Notes: generated by a model from the sequence alone, not told the origin. A DNA stretch of 26,212 nt from an uncultured Eubacteriales bacterium (GCA_934630445.1 CAKTWY010000009.1:1-26212), one strand, 5' to 3'; shown: positions 1 through 7,996, counted from the stretch's first letter. Translations and numbers: made by a program.

Positions 1-1
1 G

Positions 2-172
2 TTCGAGTGCGTGCACGACAACCACCTGCGGTACTGCATTCTCGACGAGCCTTCCTTCGCGACAAAGCGCGTCATCCTGTCGATGAAAAACCGGCCAAAA
101 AGCGCGCTTGCAGATGCTTTCCTCTCCTTCTGTAAAGAGCAACTGCGTGAAAAAGCCGCCGCAAAGACGTGA
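2..172 (+). CDS. C-terminal fragment of a probable LysR-type transcriptional regulator (5' end outside the window)
   Basis: An open frame runs from the window edge to a TGA at 170-172 and gives 56 residues. The segment ILDEPSFATKRVILSMKN followed by ALADAFLSFCKEQL resembles the last strand and helix of a LysR substrate-binding domain, where a ligand-domain strand precedes a closing 'aFl.f..e' helix. Such proteins are DNA-binding regulators acting in the cytoplasm. The winged-helix domain would lie upstream and is not visible, so target and effector cannot be named. A strong hairpin follows 43 bases after the stop, as expected for the end of a transcription unit. The family call rests on a short C-terminal match; another periplasmic-binding-fold protein is possible. 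Confidence 0.55.
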   Translation, partial: FECVHDNHLRYCILDEPSFATKRVILSMKNRPKSALADAFLSFCKEQLREKAAAKT

Positions 173-214
173 GACCGAAAGCGCAGCGTTGTGCCCTCCC
201 AAGCGCAGAACGCC

Positions 215-244
215 GAACCCCCAGTCCGATCGGACTGGGGGTTC
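215..244 (+). terminator. Perfect 30-bp palindrome, probable terminator between convergent genes
   Basis: The arms GAACCCCCAGTCCGA (215-229) and TCGGACTGGGGGTTC (230-244) are exact reverse complements. RNA would form a stem of about 12-13 bp closed by a small loop. On the + strand the stem is followed by a T-rich stretch (AATATCTTATAGTTTCT), which fits intrinsic termination of the LysR-like gene. The - strand gene for the HAD phosphatase ends 49 bases away. In that direction the stem is not followed by a T-tract, so it may only block read-through or protect the 3' end. Confidence 0.7.
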
Positions 245-292
245 AATATCTTATAGTTTCTGTTCGCGGAACGAAGATTCTCTCCGGCGTAC

Positions 293-1102
293 TCAGTATC
301 TGCCGTCGAGCCGCTCGATCACTTCGCGGATCGCATGTTCGTCATTACCGGACGACAGCGTCTCACGCGCTGCTGCAAGCGCGCCGGCAGACGCGCCGCG
401 CACAGCATATGAATAAAAGGCCTTGAGCATCTCCACGTCGTTTTCATTGTCGCCCACTGTGTAGACATGCTCCGGCGCGACACCAAGATGGCAGCGAAGT
501 TTTTCGATGCCGACCGCCTTGTTGACGCCGCGACGCATCACCTCATAAAAATAAGGCGTCGAGCAGCACAGGTCATACGGTGCGCTGCGCCCATCGGCGT
601 TCATATAACGGACGACCTCCTGCTGAAAAGCCGGGTCGCACGAAAGGATCAACTTCATCCATGGCCGCTCCATCTGCTCGAGCGGAGTGAGATGATAGTC
701 AAGGTTCACGATCGAAAAATGGCGCTGGGTGTAAAACCCGCCCTGGTACGCATACGAGTGATCAACCGTGTGCACCTCTATCCCGATCTGCGGAAAGCGG
801 CGCGCCACCTCCGGCACGAGCGCATATGCCTCCTCCGGGAGTGGAAGCTCGTAAAGCGTTTTCTTCTGCTTTGTGTCATAGATCGCGGCGCCGTTGAAAA
901 CCACGACAGGGGCGTTCAGCGCAACGCAGTCAAAAAAAAGCCCGGCAGCGTTGACCATTCTGCCTGTGGCAAAGGTGAACGAGCCGCCCTCTCCGGTAAA
1001 GTAGCGGATTGCGTCGATATTCTCCCTTGAGGGCTGGTGATCTGTCGATAAAAGCGTGCCGTCGAGATCACTTGCGAGGAGCACGCCATCAAACTTACTC
1101 AT
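293..1102 (-). CDS. Cof-type HAD-superfamily hydrolase (probable sugar- or nucleotide-phosphate phosphatase)
   Basis: This is a 269-residue cytoplasmic phosphatase of the Cof/HAD IIB group. Motif I is DLDGTLL near the N terminus and contains the nucleophile and acid/base aspartates. The Mg-binding motif GDNENDVEML is near residue 215. The region between them is the expected size for a C2-type cap. Family members hydrolyse phosphosugars, flavin phosphates or similar compounds, and the sequence does not reveal which. I chose the ATG at 1102. It lies 2 bases after the rluD stop, with a GGA about 9 nt upstream inside the rluD tail. An ATG 15 bases further upstream has its GGA directly abutting it. 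The gene is last in its run and probably translationally coupled to rluD. Confidence 0.85.
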   Translation of the reverse strand: MSKFDGVLLASDLDGTLLSTDHQPSRENIDAIRYFTGEGGSFTFATGRMVNAAGLFFDCVALNAPVVVFNGAAIYDTKQKKTLYELPLPEEAYALVPEVARRFPQIGIEVHTVDHSYAYQGGFYTQRHFSIVNLDYHLTPLEQMERPWMKLILSCDPAFQQEVVRYMNADGRSAPYDLCCSTPYFYEVMRRGVNKAVGIEKLRCHLGVAPEHVYTVGDNENDVEMLKAFYSYAVRGASAGALAAARETLSSGNDEHAIREVIERLDGRY

Positions 1103-1104
1103 GC

Positions 1105-2025
1105 TTACGATTCCCATTCCTTCAATTTTTCGAGCACGTCGGCAAAATAGGACGGCAGCTCTGTCTCAAAGCGCATTACTTCCCCGTTCAACGGATGTGT
1201 AAAGCTTAATGCCTTTGCATGCAGACACTGGCCGTTCAACTTCAGCGGGTCGTTTTTCGGCCCGTACACCGGATCCCCCGCAACGGGATGACCGATAGAG
1301 GCCATATGCACACGGATCTGATGTGTGCGCCCCGTCTCAAGAACGCATTTGACGAGCGTATAGCCCTGATACCATTTAAGGACTTCATAATGCGTAACGG
1401 CGCTGCGCGCGTTTTTCTCTGTGACGGCCATCTTTTTGCGGTCTGTCGGGTGGCGCCCGATCGGACGATCGATCGTTCCGTTCCTTTCCTTCACATGTCC
1501 AACGACAAGCGCATAATATTCCCGGCGCGCCGTATGTGCTTTGATCTGCCCGGCAAGCCCCTGATGCGCGCGATCGTTTTTCGCCACAACAAGCAGGCCG
1601 CTCGTGTCCTTATCGATCCGGTGGACGATGCCCGGGCGGATCTCGCCGTTGATGCCGGAAAGGCTCTCTCCGCAGTGATAAAGAAGCGCGTTTACCAATG
1701 TTCTGTCGGGATTGCCTGCGGCAGGGTGGACCACCATGCCGCGCGGTTTATTCACAACGACAAGGTCCGCATCCTCAAAAACGATATCAAGCGGAATCTC
1801 CTGTGCACAAACAGAAACGGGCGTTGGATCGCTGTATGTGACTTCGATCATCTCGCCGCCGCGCAGGCGATAATTTTTGCGCACAGGCGCGCCGTTCACA
1901 CGCACGCCACCCGTCTCGATCAGGCGCTGGACGGCGCTGCGCGTAAGCCCTGAATCCGTCAGACTCAAATATGTGTCAAGGCGTTCACCTTCACACTCAA
2001 TTGCTGCTCTGACTGTCTGCGTCAT
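1105..2025 (-). CDS. rluD: RluA/RluD-family 23S rRNA pseudouridine synthase
   Basis: The 306-residue protein has an N-terminal S4 RNA-binding domain (roughly residues 12-65, ERLDTYLSLTDSGLTRSAVQ followed by the VRVNG loop). The RluA catalytic domain follows, with HRIDKDTSGLLVVAKN carrying the catalytic Asp. The TGRTHQIRVH signature lies later. The family isomerises uridines in large-subunit rRNA, classically helix 69 for RluD; the exact site here is inferred. The frame is open further upstream, but the ATG at 2025 has GAGGAG seven bases before it and gives the usual family length. It overlaps the end of lspA by 29 bases, and the lspA-rluD pair is common in Firmicutes. Confidence 0.92.
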   Translation of the reverse strand: MTQTVRAAIECEGERLDTYLSLTDSGLTRSAVQRLIETGGVRVNGAPVRKNYRLRGGEMIEVTYSDPTPVSVCAQEIPLDIVFEDADLVVVNKPRGMVVHPAAGNPDRTLVNALLYHCGESLSGINGEIRPGIVHRIDKDTSGLLVVAKNDRAHQGLAGQIKAHTARREYYALVVGHVKERNGTIDRPIGRHPTDRKKMAVTEKNARSAVTHYEVLKWYQGYTLVKCVLETGRTHQIRVHMASIGHPVAGDPVYGPKNDPLKLNGQCLHAKALSFTHPLNGEVMRFETELPSYFADVLEKLKEWES

Positions 2026-2506
2026 GCGACTTCTCCTCATTTTGGGCCGCTTTGTCATGGAGGAAGAGTACATAAATCACCGTGAGGATCGTACCCGCCA
2101 CAATGAAAACATCGGCCACGTTAAAAATGCCGAAATTGATCAGACGAAAGTCGAACATATCGATCACATACCCATTCGGATCAAAGACGCGGTCAATGAA
2201 ATTGCCCAGCGCCCCTGCCGCGACCAGCACGTATGCCGCATAGCCGAGCGGATGTCGGATCATCCGCTTGATCAAAATATACGCCATCGCCGCGAACGCT
2301 GCAACCGACACCGCGATCAGGAACCAGCGCTTGCCGCTCAAAATACTGTATGCGGCGCCGTCATTCACGTCATACGTCAGATAGAATACATTCGGTATGA
2401 CCTCGTGTGGAACTTTGAAGGTGAGGTTTGCAACCGTCCACAGCTTCGTCACGCGGTCAATTCCGACCAGGACCGCGATCGAAGCAAGCACTGCAAGGAT
2501 CGTCAT
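1997..2506 (-). CDS. lspA: Lipoprotein signal peptidase (signal peptidase II)
   Basis: This 169-residue integral membrane aspartyl protease removes signal peptides from diacylglyceryl-modified prolipoproteins. Hydrophobic segments are visible near residues 2-15, 53-75, 80-102 and 128-150. Both catalytic-Asp blocks are present: GALGNFIDRV and FNVADVFIVAG. The DRVTKLW block sits in the first segment. The longer open frame upstream reads through a hairpin and is not the real start. The ATG at 2506 has AAGGGGAA with about 7-nt spacing. A short charged tail (HDKAAQNEEKSHDAD) ends the protein. It lies between ileS and rluD, the usual neighbourhood. Confidence 0.95.
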   Translation of the reverse strand: MTILAVLASIAVLVGIDRVTKLWTVANLTFKVPHEVIPNVFYLTYDVNDGAAYSILSGKRWFLIAVSVAAFAAMAYILIKRMIRHPLGYAAYVLVAAGALGNFIDRVFDPNGYVIDMFDFRLINFGIFNVADVFIVAGTILTVIYVLFLHDKAAQNEEKSHDADSQSSN

Positions 2507-2525
2507 GCCATTCCCCTTTACACAA

Positions 2526-2555
2526 GCCGGGGTGCGCCGCAAAGCGCACCCCGGC
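2526..2555 (-). other. Stable intergenic hairpin between ileS and lspA
   Basis: A 12-bp perfect stem (GCCGGGGTGCGC at 2526-2537 and GCGCACCCCGGC at 2544-2555) encloses a 6-nt loop. It starts 13 bases after the ileS stop and ends 20 bases before the lspA start. On the - strand no run of T follows, only CTTGTGT. It is therefore more likely a processing, attenuation or 3'-protecting structure than a full terminator. On the + strand it is followed by CAGTTTTCC, but no + strand gene is present. Confidence 0.6.
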
Positions 2556-2568
2556 AGTTTTCCTTTGC

Positions 2569-5373
2569 TCAGTCTTTGACAACGGACGCACAGCGTGCGC
2601 ATAGGTGCGGATGCTGCGCATCTGAACCAACGGACTCGGCATAGATCCAGCAACGCTCGCACTTCTCCCCTTCGGCGCGTACAATCTTTACCTTGATTCC
2701 GCCAAGGCTCAGACCTTCAAGCCCGTCCACATCGTCCGTCGTAACATGCACGCGCGAAACAATAAAGAGCGAGGCCAGGTTCTCCCCGCATTCGGAGAGG
2801 AATTTCGCGCCTGCCGCGTCGGCCGAAATGGTCACGTCCGCTTCGAGCGGCTTTCCAATGCGCGTCTCGGCACGCGCCTGCTCGAGCGCGCGGTTCACAT
2901 CGTCGCGCACCGCGATGATCTTATCCCACTTGGCGGCCTTTTCCTCGTCAAACGCATAGGCGTCGTTCACCTTCGGCATGTCGTTAAAGACAACCGCGCG
3001 CACATCGTCTTCCGCCCGGTGCGGCATGGCCTTCCAAATCTCATCCGCCGTAAAGCAGAGGATCGGCGCGATGATGCGCACAAGCGCGTCGAGGATCAGA
3101 TAGATCGCCGTCTGCGCACTGCGGCGCGCAAGACCTTCTTCCTCATCGCAGTAAAGCCGGTCTTTGATCACGTCGAGATAGAAGTTCGACATGTCGATCA
3201 CGCAGAAATTGTGAATCGAATGCGTCACGATATGATACTCATATTCTTCATATGCTTTTTCCACGCGCGCTACCAGATCGTTCAGACGCATGAGCGCCCA
3301 GCGGTCAAACTCCGTCATCTGCTCATATGCAACCATATGCTTCTCGGGATCAAAGCCGTCGAGGTTGCCGAGGATATAGCGCGCCGTATTCCTGATCTTC
3401 AGGTAATTCTGCGACAGATGCTTGAACATTTCCTTGGAAATGCGCATATCCTGCCTGTAATCGGCAGACGCGACCCACAGGCGCAGCACATCCGCACCGA
3501 AGTCCTTGATCAGGTCAAGCGGCATCACGCCGTTGCCGAGCGATTTTGACATCTTGCGCGCATCCTCGTCCAGCGTCCAGCCGTGGGTCAGAACGCTCTT
3601 ATACGGCGCAACACCCTTCGATGCAATAGACGTAAGCATGGACGACTGGAACCAACCTCTGTACTGGTCGCCGCCTTCGAGATACATATCTGCAGGAAAA
3701 TGCAGGTAATCGCGCTCGTCAAGCACTGCTGCATGTGACGAGCCGGAATCAAACCAAACGTCCATGATATCCGTCTCTTTGGTAAATTCCGTACATCCGC
3801 AGGCGCACGCCGTGCCAGCGGGCAGGATATCCTTCGCTTCGAGCTCATACCAGGCGTTCGAGCCCTTCTCACGGAAGAGATCCGCCACGGCCTTGATGCT
3901 CTCGGCTGTGATCAGCTCTTTGCCGCAGTCCTTGCAGTAGAAAATCGGCAGCGGCACGCCCCACACGCGCTGACGGGAGATGCACCAGTCGCTGCGCTCG
4001 CGGATCATGCTGATCATGCGCTCTTCGCCCCAGGCGGGCAGCCATTTGATGGAATGGCACGCTTCGACAGCCGCATCCTTCAGCGCGTCCACCGAGCAGA
4101 ACCACTGCTCCGTAGCGCGGTACACGATGGGGTTTTTGCAGCGCCAGCAATGCGGGTAGGTGTGCGCGATCTCTTCGACCGCATAGAGGGAATTCGTGCT
4201 CTTCAAGTCTTCCACAATCAGAGCGTTGGTTTTGTCGTAGTAAAGGCCTGCAAACTTACCGGCATATTCGTTCATATACCCTTTGGAGTCGACCGGAACG
4301 ATGACCTCATGGATCACATCCGGATAGCGCATGCAGGCCTGATAGTCTTCGAGGCCGTGGCCGGGAGCGGTATGAACAGCGCCCGTACCCGCTTCAAGCG
4401 TGACATGATCGCCCAGGATCACAACAGATTCCCGCTCGGCGATAAACGGATGCTGGCACACGATATATTCAAGATCAGCGCCCATCACGGTGGCGAGCAC
4501 CTCGTGCGAATCGATGCCGCCGACTTTCAGCACGGCTTCTTCCAATTCTTTGGCGAGGATATAAATTTCACCGGAAGGAACCCTGACAAAATCATATTCA
4601 AAATCAGGATTCAGCGCGATCGCCTGGTTCGCCGGAAGAGTCCAGGTCGTCGTGGTCCAGATGACGAAATAGACGTTCTCAGTCGTGCCGATCACGGAAG
4701 AAATCTTCCCCTTGTCGTCCTTAACGGCAAATTTGACATAGATAGAATTGCACGGCTCGTCCTGATATTCGATCTCCGCTTCGGCAAGCGCAGTCTCGTC
4801 ATGCGGACACCAGTAGACCGGCTTCAAGCCTTTGTAGATATAACCTTTGAGCGCCATCTCGCCGAAAACCTCGATCTGCCTGGCCTCAAAATCATGCGTA
4901 AGCGTGAGATACGGATGATCCCACTCGCCCATGCAGCCCAGGCGCTTAAAGCCCTTCTTCTGATTTTCGACATGCTTTAATGCGAATTCCTTGCATTTTG
5001 AACGGAATTCAGCCGTGGACACCTTGTCACGGTTCAGCCCATACGCCTTGATCGCCTGGCGTTCGATCGGAAGGCCGTGCGTGTCCCAACCGGGCACATA
5101 AGGCGCCTGAAAACCGGACATGTTTTTATAGCGCACGATAAAATCCTTCAGGATCTTATTGAGCGCATGACCCATGTGGATATCGCCGTTTGCATACGGC
5201 GGGCCGTCATGGAGCACGAAAAGGGGCTTGCCGCTGTTTTTTTCCATCAGTGTCTCGTAAATGCGGTCCTTTTCCCACTGTTCGAGTGCTACGGGTTCAC
5301 GCGCAGGAAGGCCCGCGCGCATCGGAAAATCCGTCTTTGGCAGATGAATGGTGCTGTTGTAGTCCTGAGGCAT
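2569..5373 (-). CDS. ileS: Isoleucyl-tRNA synthetase
   Basis: This is a 934-residue class I aminoacyl-tRNA synthetase that charges tRNA-Ile. The HIGH-type motif reads HMGH at residues 66-69 within GPPYANGDIHMGHALNK. The KMSKS loop is intact at 607-611. The CP1 editing domain includes the block GAVHTAPGHGLEDY. WCISRQRVWGVP precedes an internal Cys-rich region (CKDC...CACGC). The C-terminal zinc site CERCW...CARC is present, marking the full-length bacterial form. The ATG at 5373 has AGAAGGGA upstream with about 9-nt spacing. Only 110 bases separate it from divIVA and no T-box motif is visible there. Length and motifs indicate an active enzyme. Confidence 0.98.
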   Translation of the reverse strand: MPQDYNSTIHLPKTDFPMRAGLPAREPVALEQWEKDRIYETLMEKNSGKPLFVLHDGPPYANGDIHMGHALNKILKDFIVRYKNMSGFQAPYVPGWDTHGLPIERQAIKAYGLNRDKVSTAEFRSKCKEFALKHVENQKKGFKRLGCMGEWDHPYLTLTHDFEARQIEVFGEMALKGYIYKGLKPVYWCPHDETALAEAEIEYQDEPCNSIYVKFAVKDDKGKISSVIGTTENVYFVIWTTTTWTLPANQAIALNPDFEYDFVRVPSGEIYILAKELEEAVLKVGGIDSHEVLATVMGADLEYIVCQHPFIAERESVVILGDHVTLEAGTGAVHTAPGHGLEDYQACMRYPDVIHEVIVPVDSKGYMNEYAGKFAGLYYDKTNALIVEDLKSTNSLYAVEEIAHTYPHCWRCKNPIVYRATEQWFCSVDALKDAAVEACHSIKWLPAWGEERMISMIRERSDWCISRQRVWGVPLPIFYCKDCGKELITAESIKAVADLFREKGSNAWYELEAKDILPAGTACACGCTEFTKETDIMDVWFDSGSSHAAVLDERDYLHFPADMYLEGGDQYRGWFQSSMLTSIASKGVAPYKSVLTHGWTLDEDARKMSKSLGNGVMPLDLIKDFGADVLRLWVASADYRQDMRISKEMFKHLSQNYLKIRNTARYILGNLDGFDPEKHMVAYEQMTEFDRWALMRLNDLVARVEKAYEEYEYHIVTHSIHNFCVIDMSNFYLDVIKDRLYCDEEEGLARRSAQTAIYLILDALVRIIAPILCFTADEIWKAMPHRAEDDVRAVVFNDMPKVNDAYAFDEEKAAKWDKIIAVRDDVNRALEQARAETRIGKPLEADVTISADAAGAKFLSECGENLASLFIVSRVHVTTDDVDGLEGLSLGGIKVKIVRAEGEKCERCWIYAESVGSDAQHPHLCARCASVVKD

Positions 5374-5483
5374 TTGTGTTCTATCCCTTCTGTAAAAGGT
5401 TTTTCATAATGATGCTGCAATCCTCCGCCCGCGCATGTTCTTATCCAGGGCAGGCGCTTCCTGAAGCAGCTAGCTGATTTGAA

Positions 5484-6353
5484 TCAATTCTCTTCGTCAT
5501 AATCGCGGCCGAAACGCAGATTATCAAAATTAAACTTCGGCTTTGGCGTGAACGTATCCTCTTCGTCCTCTTCCTCCGCCTTATCGCGTCTGCGCTTACC
5601 GGCACGGCCCCGCTCTTCCTTGGGCGCTTCCTGCTGCGCGCCGAGATTCACCTCAAACACTTTGTAGCGCATGCCGTCGTCCGCCACATCATACTGCGGC
5701 GGAGGTGGCGCATCCTCGTCAAAATGGAGATTTTCCATCGACTCGGCCAGGTCAATCGTGCTCTCCTGCGCATCCTGCGCGCCTGATACCGGCACCTCCG
5801 GAAGCTCGATCTTCACTTCTGCTTCATCCGCCGCCTCCGCTGCGGACGCCGGCTGGGCATCGCGCACACTGCTGTGCTGCGACGTTTCGTTTTCAGCCGC
5901 GGGAAGTACTTCGCTTCTGATCCCTTCAACCGCCTGACCCGCGCTCTGGAAAAGTGCGGAGGCCTTATCGAGGAACTCGGCAGTGCGGCGCTTGGCCGCA
6001 GCCAGGCGCGCCTCTTCCGGGGCAACCTCCTGCGCCAGAGAAGAGAGCTTTTCCTGTGCGGCGCTCTTCGCCGACTGGAGCATCTGCGCACTCTCGCGCT
6101 TGGCATTTTCCATATACTCGTTGGCCATGTTCTGTGCGGATAAAAGCGCTTTGCGCATGGCGTCGTCCACGCTGCGGTACTCTTCAATTTTATCGACGAG
6201 TACCTTGAGCTTGGCTTTCAGCGCGGCATTTTCTTTGATAAGATCCTCGTAATCAGCGCTGAGCGCATCGAGAAAATCATCAACCGACGCCATGTCATAG
6301 CCGCCGAAAACCGCTTTTTCAAATTTTTTCTCCTGTAGTTCCTGCAAGGTCAT
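5484..6353 (-). CDS. divIVA: DivIVA-domain cell-division/polarity protein
   Basis: The N-terminal part (LQELQEKKFEKAVFGGYD, then VDDFLDAL) matches the DivIVA lipid-binding domain. A long heptad-like coiled coil follows to about residue 140. The rest is a low-complexity acidic and proline-rich tail containing a PPPPQYD stretch and a basic RGRAGKRRRDK patch. DivIVA proteins bind negatively curved membrane at poles and septa and recruit partners; the partner here is unknown. The start is ambiguous. GGGGAGGAA lies 11 nt before the ATG at 6353, 8 nt before a GTG at 6356, and 2 nt before another ATG at 6362. Alignment favours 6353 or 6356 (289-290 residues). It follows yggT, as in other division clusters. 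Confidence 0.9.
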   Translation of the reverse strand: MTLQELQEKKFEKAVFGGYDMASVDDFLDALSADYEDLIKENAALKAKLKVLVDKIEEYRSVDDAMRKALLSAQNMANEYMENAKRESAQMLQSAKSAAQEKLSSLAQEVAPEEARLAAAKRRTAEFLDKASALFQSAGQAVEGIRSEVLPAAENETSQHSSVRDAQPASAAEAADEAEVKIELPEVPVSGAQDAQESTIDLAESMENLHFDEDAPPPPQYDVADDGMRYKVFEVNLGAQQEAPKEERGRAGKRRRDKAEEEDEEDTFTPKPKFNFDNLRFGRDYDEEN

Positions 6354-6437
6354 CACAGGCATTTCCTCCCCACCTAAGAGGCGCTGTTTAAACGCCGTTC
6401 TCTCTTTCACCGCGCTGCGTCACGCGCGCGCCACAGC

Positions 6438-6462
6438 AAAAGGGCCGGAGACCCTCCGACCC
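6438..6462 (-). terminator. Candidate weak intrinsic terminator between yggT and divIVA
   Basis: Read on the - strand, GGGTCGGAG and CTCCGGCCC pair through nine positions including one G-U, around a 3-nt GGT loop (6442-6462). TTTTGCT follows. The T-tract is short, so partial termination or attenuation is more likely than a full stop. It begins 9 bases past the yggT stop. Confidence 0.5.
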
Positions 6463-6471
6463 GTCTGCGCC

Positions 6472-6729
6472 TTAATAAATCAACGACGCGATAAGCTCCA
6501 AGCCGAAAAATGCGATCAGAAGTGACAGATCGATCGGAAGCGACCTGAGTTTTTCGCTGCGCATCAGCGCCTGTCGGATCGGATAAAGGATCGGCTCCGT
6601 CAGGCGATAGATAAACGAGGTGATCACATTCTCGCTATTGCGCGGAAGCCACGACAGGAGCGCCCTGAAAAACAGAAGGCCCTGCACAATGCGCAAAACA
6701 GAGCTAATGGTATATCGCACGATCAGCAA
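6472..6729 (-). CDS. YggT-family integral membrane protein
   Basis: The protein is 85 residues with two hydrophobic helices, about 5-25 (ISSVLRIVQGLLFFRALLSW) and 66-85 (LSLLIAFFGLELIASLIY). The SWLP motif and the central TEPILYPIRQ block are typical of the YggT family. The family's molecular role is not settled. Its position between sepF and divIVA is conserved in Firmicutes and cyanobacteria and points to division or envelope functions. The start is a TTG preceded by GAGG with 7-nt spacing, and an in-frame TGA directly upstream rules out a longer reading. A GTG at 6720 is the only other candidate and lacks a close ribosome binding site. Confidence 0.85.
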   Translation of the reverse strand: MLIVRYTISSVLRIVQGLLFFRALLSWLPRNSENVITSFIYRLTEPILYPIRQALMRSEKLRSLPIDLSLLIAFFGLELIASLIY

Positions 6730-6763
6730 TCACATACCTCATTTCGACGCAAAGCATATCTCA

Positions 6764-7204
6764 TTACAAATACAGGCCATTGTTTTCCAATTCGTCAATC
6801 AAATCGCCCAGGATATCGACATTATACGGCGTAATGATATAGGTCGAATTGGCAACCTTCTTGATCTTCCCTTCATTGGCATACGCCACGCCGCTCAAAA
6901 AGTCGATCAGGCGGCGCGCGATGTCTTTGTTCGTCTCCTCAAGGTTCAGGACGACCGTGCGCTTCTCCTTCAAATGGTCGGCAATGTCGGCCGCGTTCTC
7001 AAAACGTTCCGGCTTTACCAGCACGACGGAAAGCTGCGTTGTGGCGTGAATGTTCACAACCTTATTGTTGTTCCCACGGCGAAAATCAACCGGCGCCGGC
7101 TCGCGCTCATCGCGCTCGCGTGTGCGCGGCTCGAACTCTTCGTACTCCTCTTCGTCTTCATCCTCGCCCTTGGCCCATCTCTTAAAATCATCTATAAAGC
7201 CCAT
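6764..7204 (-). CDS. sepF: Cell division protein SepF
   Basis: The 146-residue protein begins MGFIDDFKRW, an amphipathic N-terminal membrane-binding helix. A charged, acidic linker rich in D, E and R follows. The C-terminal SepF domain runs from about residue 50 to 140 and includes RTVVLNLEETNKDIARRLIDFL followed by the closing IITPYNVDI strand. SepF polymerises and ties FtsZ filaments to the membrane. The ATG at 7204 has GGAGG with 10-nt spacing. It sits 23 bases downstream of the (broken) yggS and upstream of yggT and divIVA, the classical ylm-type order. Confidence 0.95.
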   Translation of the reverse strand: MGFIDDFKRWAKGEDEDEEEYEEFEPRTRERDEREPAPVDFRRGNNNKVVNIHATTQLSVVLVKPERFENAADIADHLKEKRTVVLNLEETNKDIARRLIDFLSGVAYANEGKIKKVANSTYIITPYNVDILGDLIDELENNGLYL

Positions 7205-7227
7205 AGTATATAATCCTCCATTGCAGT

Positions 7228-7953
7228 TTATCGCCCGCCGTAATTTCTCGCACCGAAAATGGCAGTTCCCACGCGCACCATCGTCGCGCCCTCTGCGACC
7301 GCGTCACAGTAGTCGCCGCTCATTCCCATGGACAGGCATTCCATATTGACATTATCGTATTTTTCAGCCTCAATGTCAACAAATAGTTGATGCATTGCCG
7401 CAAAATACCGCTTATTTTCTCCCGCCCGTGCGGCAATGGGCGGAACCGTCATCAGCCCCATGACCCGCAGGCCGGCAAGCGGCGCGATTTTTTCAAGCTC
7501 GGCGCGCAGCTCTCCCGGCAAAATGCCGGATTTGCTCGCCTCGCCGCCGATATTCACCTCGATCAGAATATCCTGCGAAATGCCCAGTGCAAGGGCGCGC
7601 TTTGCGATCTCCTGCGCCAGGCGGAAGGAATCAACCGACTGGATCAGCGGACACAGGCCCACAATTTTTGCAACTTTGTTCGTCTGCAGGTGGCCGATCA
7701 TATGCACCGGCTTATCTCCGTACGCATGCACGGCCGCCTTTTGAACGATCTCCTGAACGTGATTCTCCCCAAAGCAGAAAAAATCAAGCTGATTCGCTAC
7801 CGCCACTGTATCGGCATCCTTCAGCTTTGATACAGCGACAAGCGCGATCTCATCCGGGCGCCTGCCCGCGTTTCGCGCCGCATCCGCGATTTAATCGTGC
7901 ACGCGCGCTACATTTTCGCGCAGAACTCCGCTGTCCACGTGTTCCGACAGCAT
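7228..7953 (-). pseudogene. YggS/PROSC-family PLP-binding protein gene interrupted by an in-frame TAA
   Basis: YggS-type proteins bind pyridoxal phosphate and help keep cellular PLP and amino-acid pools balanced. The natural start is the ATG at 7953, preceded by GGAGGGGAG, and reads MLSEHVDSGVLRENVARVHD. A TAA then occurs at 7893-7891 (codon 21). The same frame continues as IADAARNAGRRPDEIALVAV-SKLK and carries family motifs to the end, including FGENHVQE, HMIGHLQTNK, EVNIGGE and LSMGMSGDY. The predicted PLP lysine (codon 43, AAG at 7827-7825) is downstream of the stop. No ATG, GTG or TTG lies between them; the next, a GTG at 7806, starts after the lysine. One A-to-T change (AAA to TAA) would explain it. 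It may be a real lesion, a sequencing error or a read-through case. Confidence 0.8.
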
Positions 7954-7996
7954 AAAAGATCTCCCCTCCAAAACCAACCAGCAAACCTGCGCCGCG

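Noticed and set aside
2507..2662. Longer N terminus for lspA
   Set aside because: The extra codons read through the ileS 3' end and a strong hairpin, and the ATG at 2506 has a good ribosome binding site and a normal family start.
4054..4980. Open frame of 308 codons on the + strand opposite ileS, and many similar antisense frames (for example 1219-1953, 467-1030, 12958-13773, 17900-19075)
   Set aside because: They lie opposite well-identified genes, lack ribosome binding sites and family motifs, and have the composition expected of the complement of GC-rich coding DNA.
5374..5483. T-box or other riboswitch in front of ileS
   Set aside because: Too short and without the T-box core or a terminator/antiterminator pair; only a 5-bp hairpin was seen.
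7228..7806. Treating yggS as an intact shorter gene starting at the GTG at 7806
   Set aside because: That start lacks a close ribosome binding site and the product would miss the PLP lysine and the first strand of the barrel; the homologous frame clearly extends upstream through the TAA.
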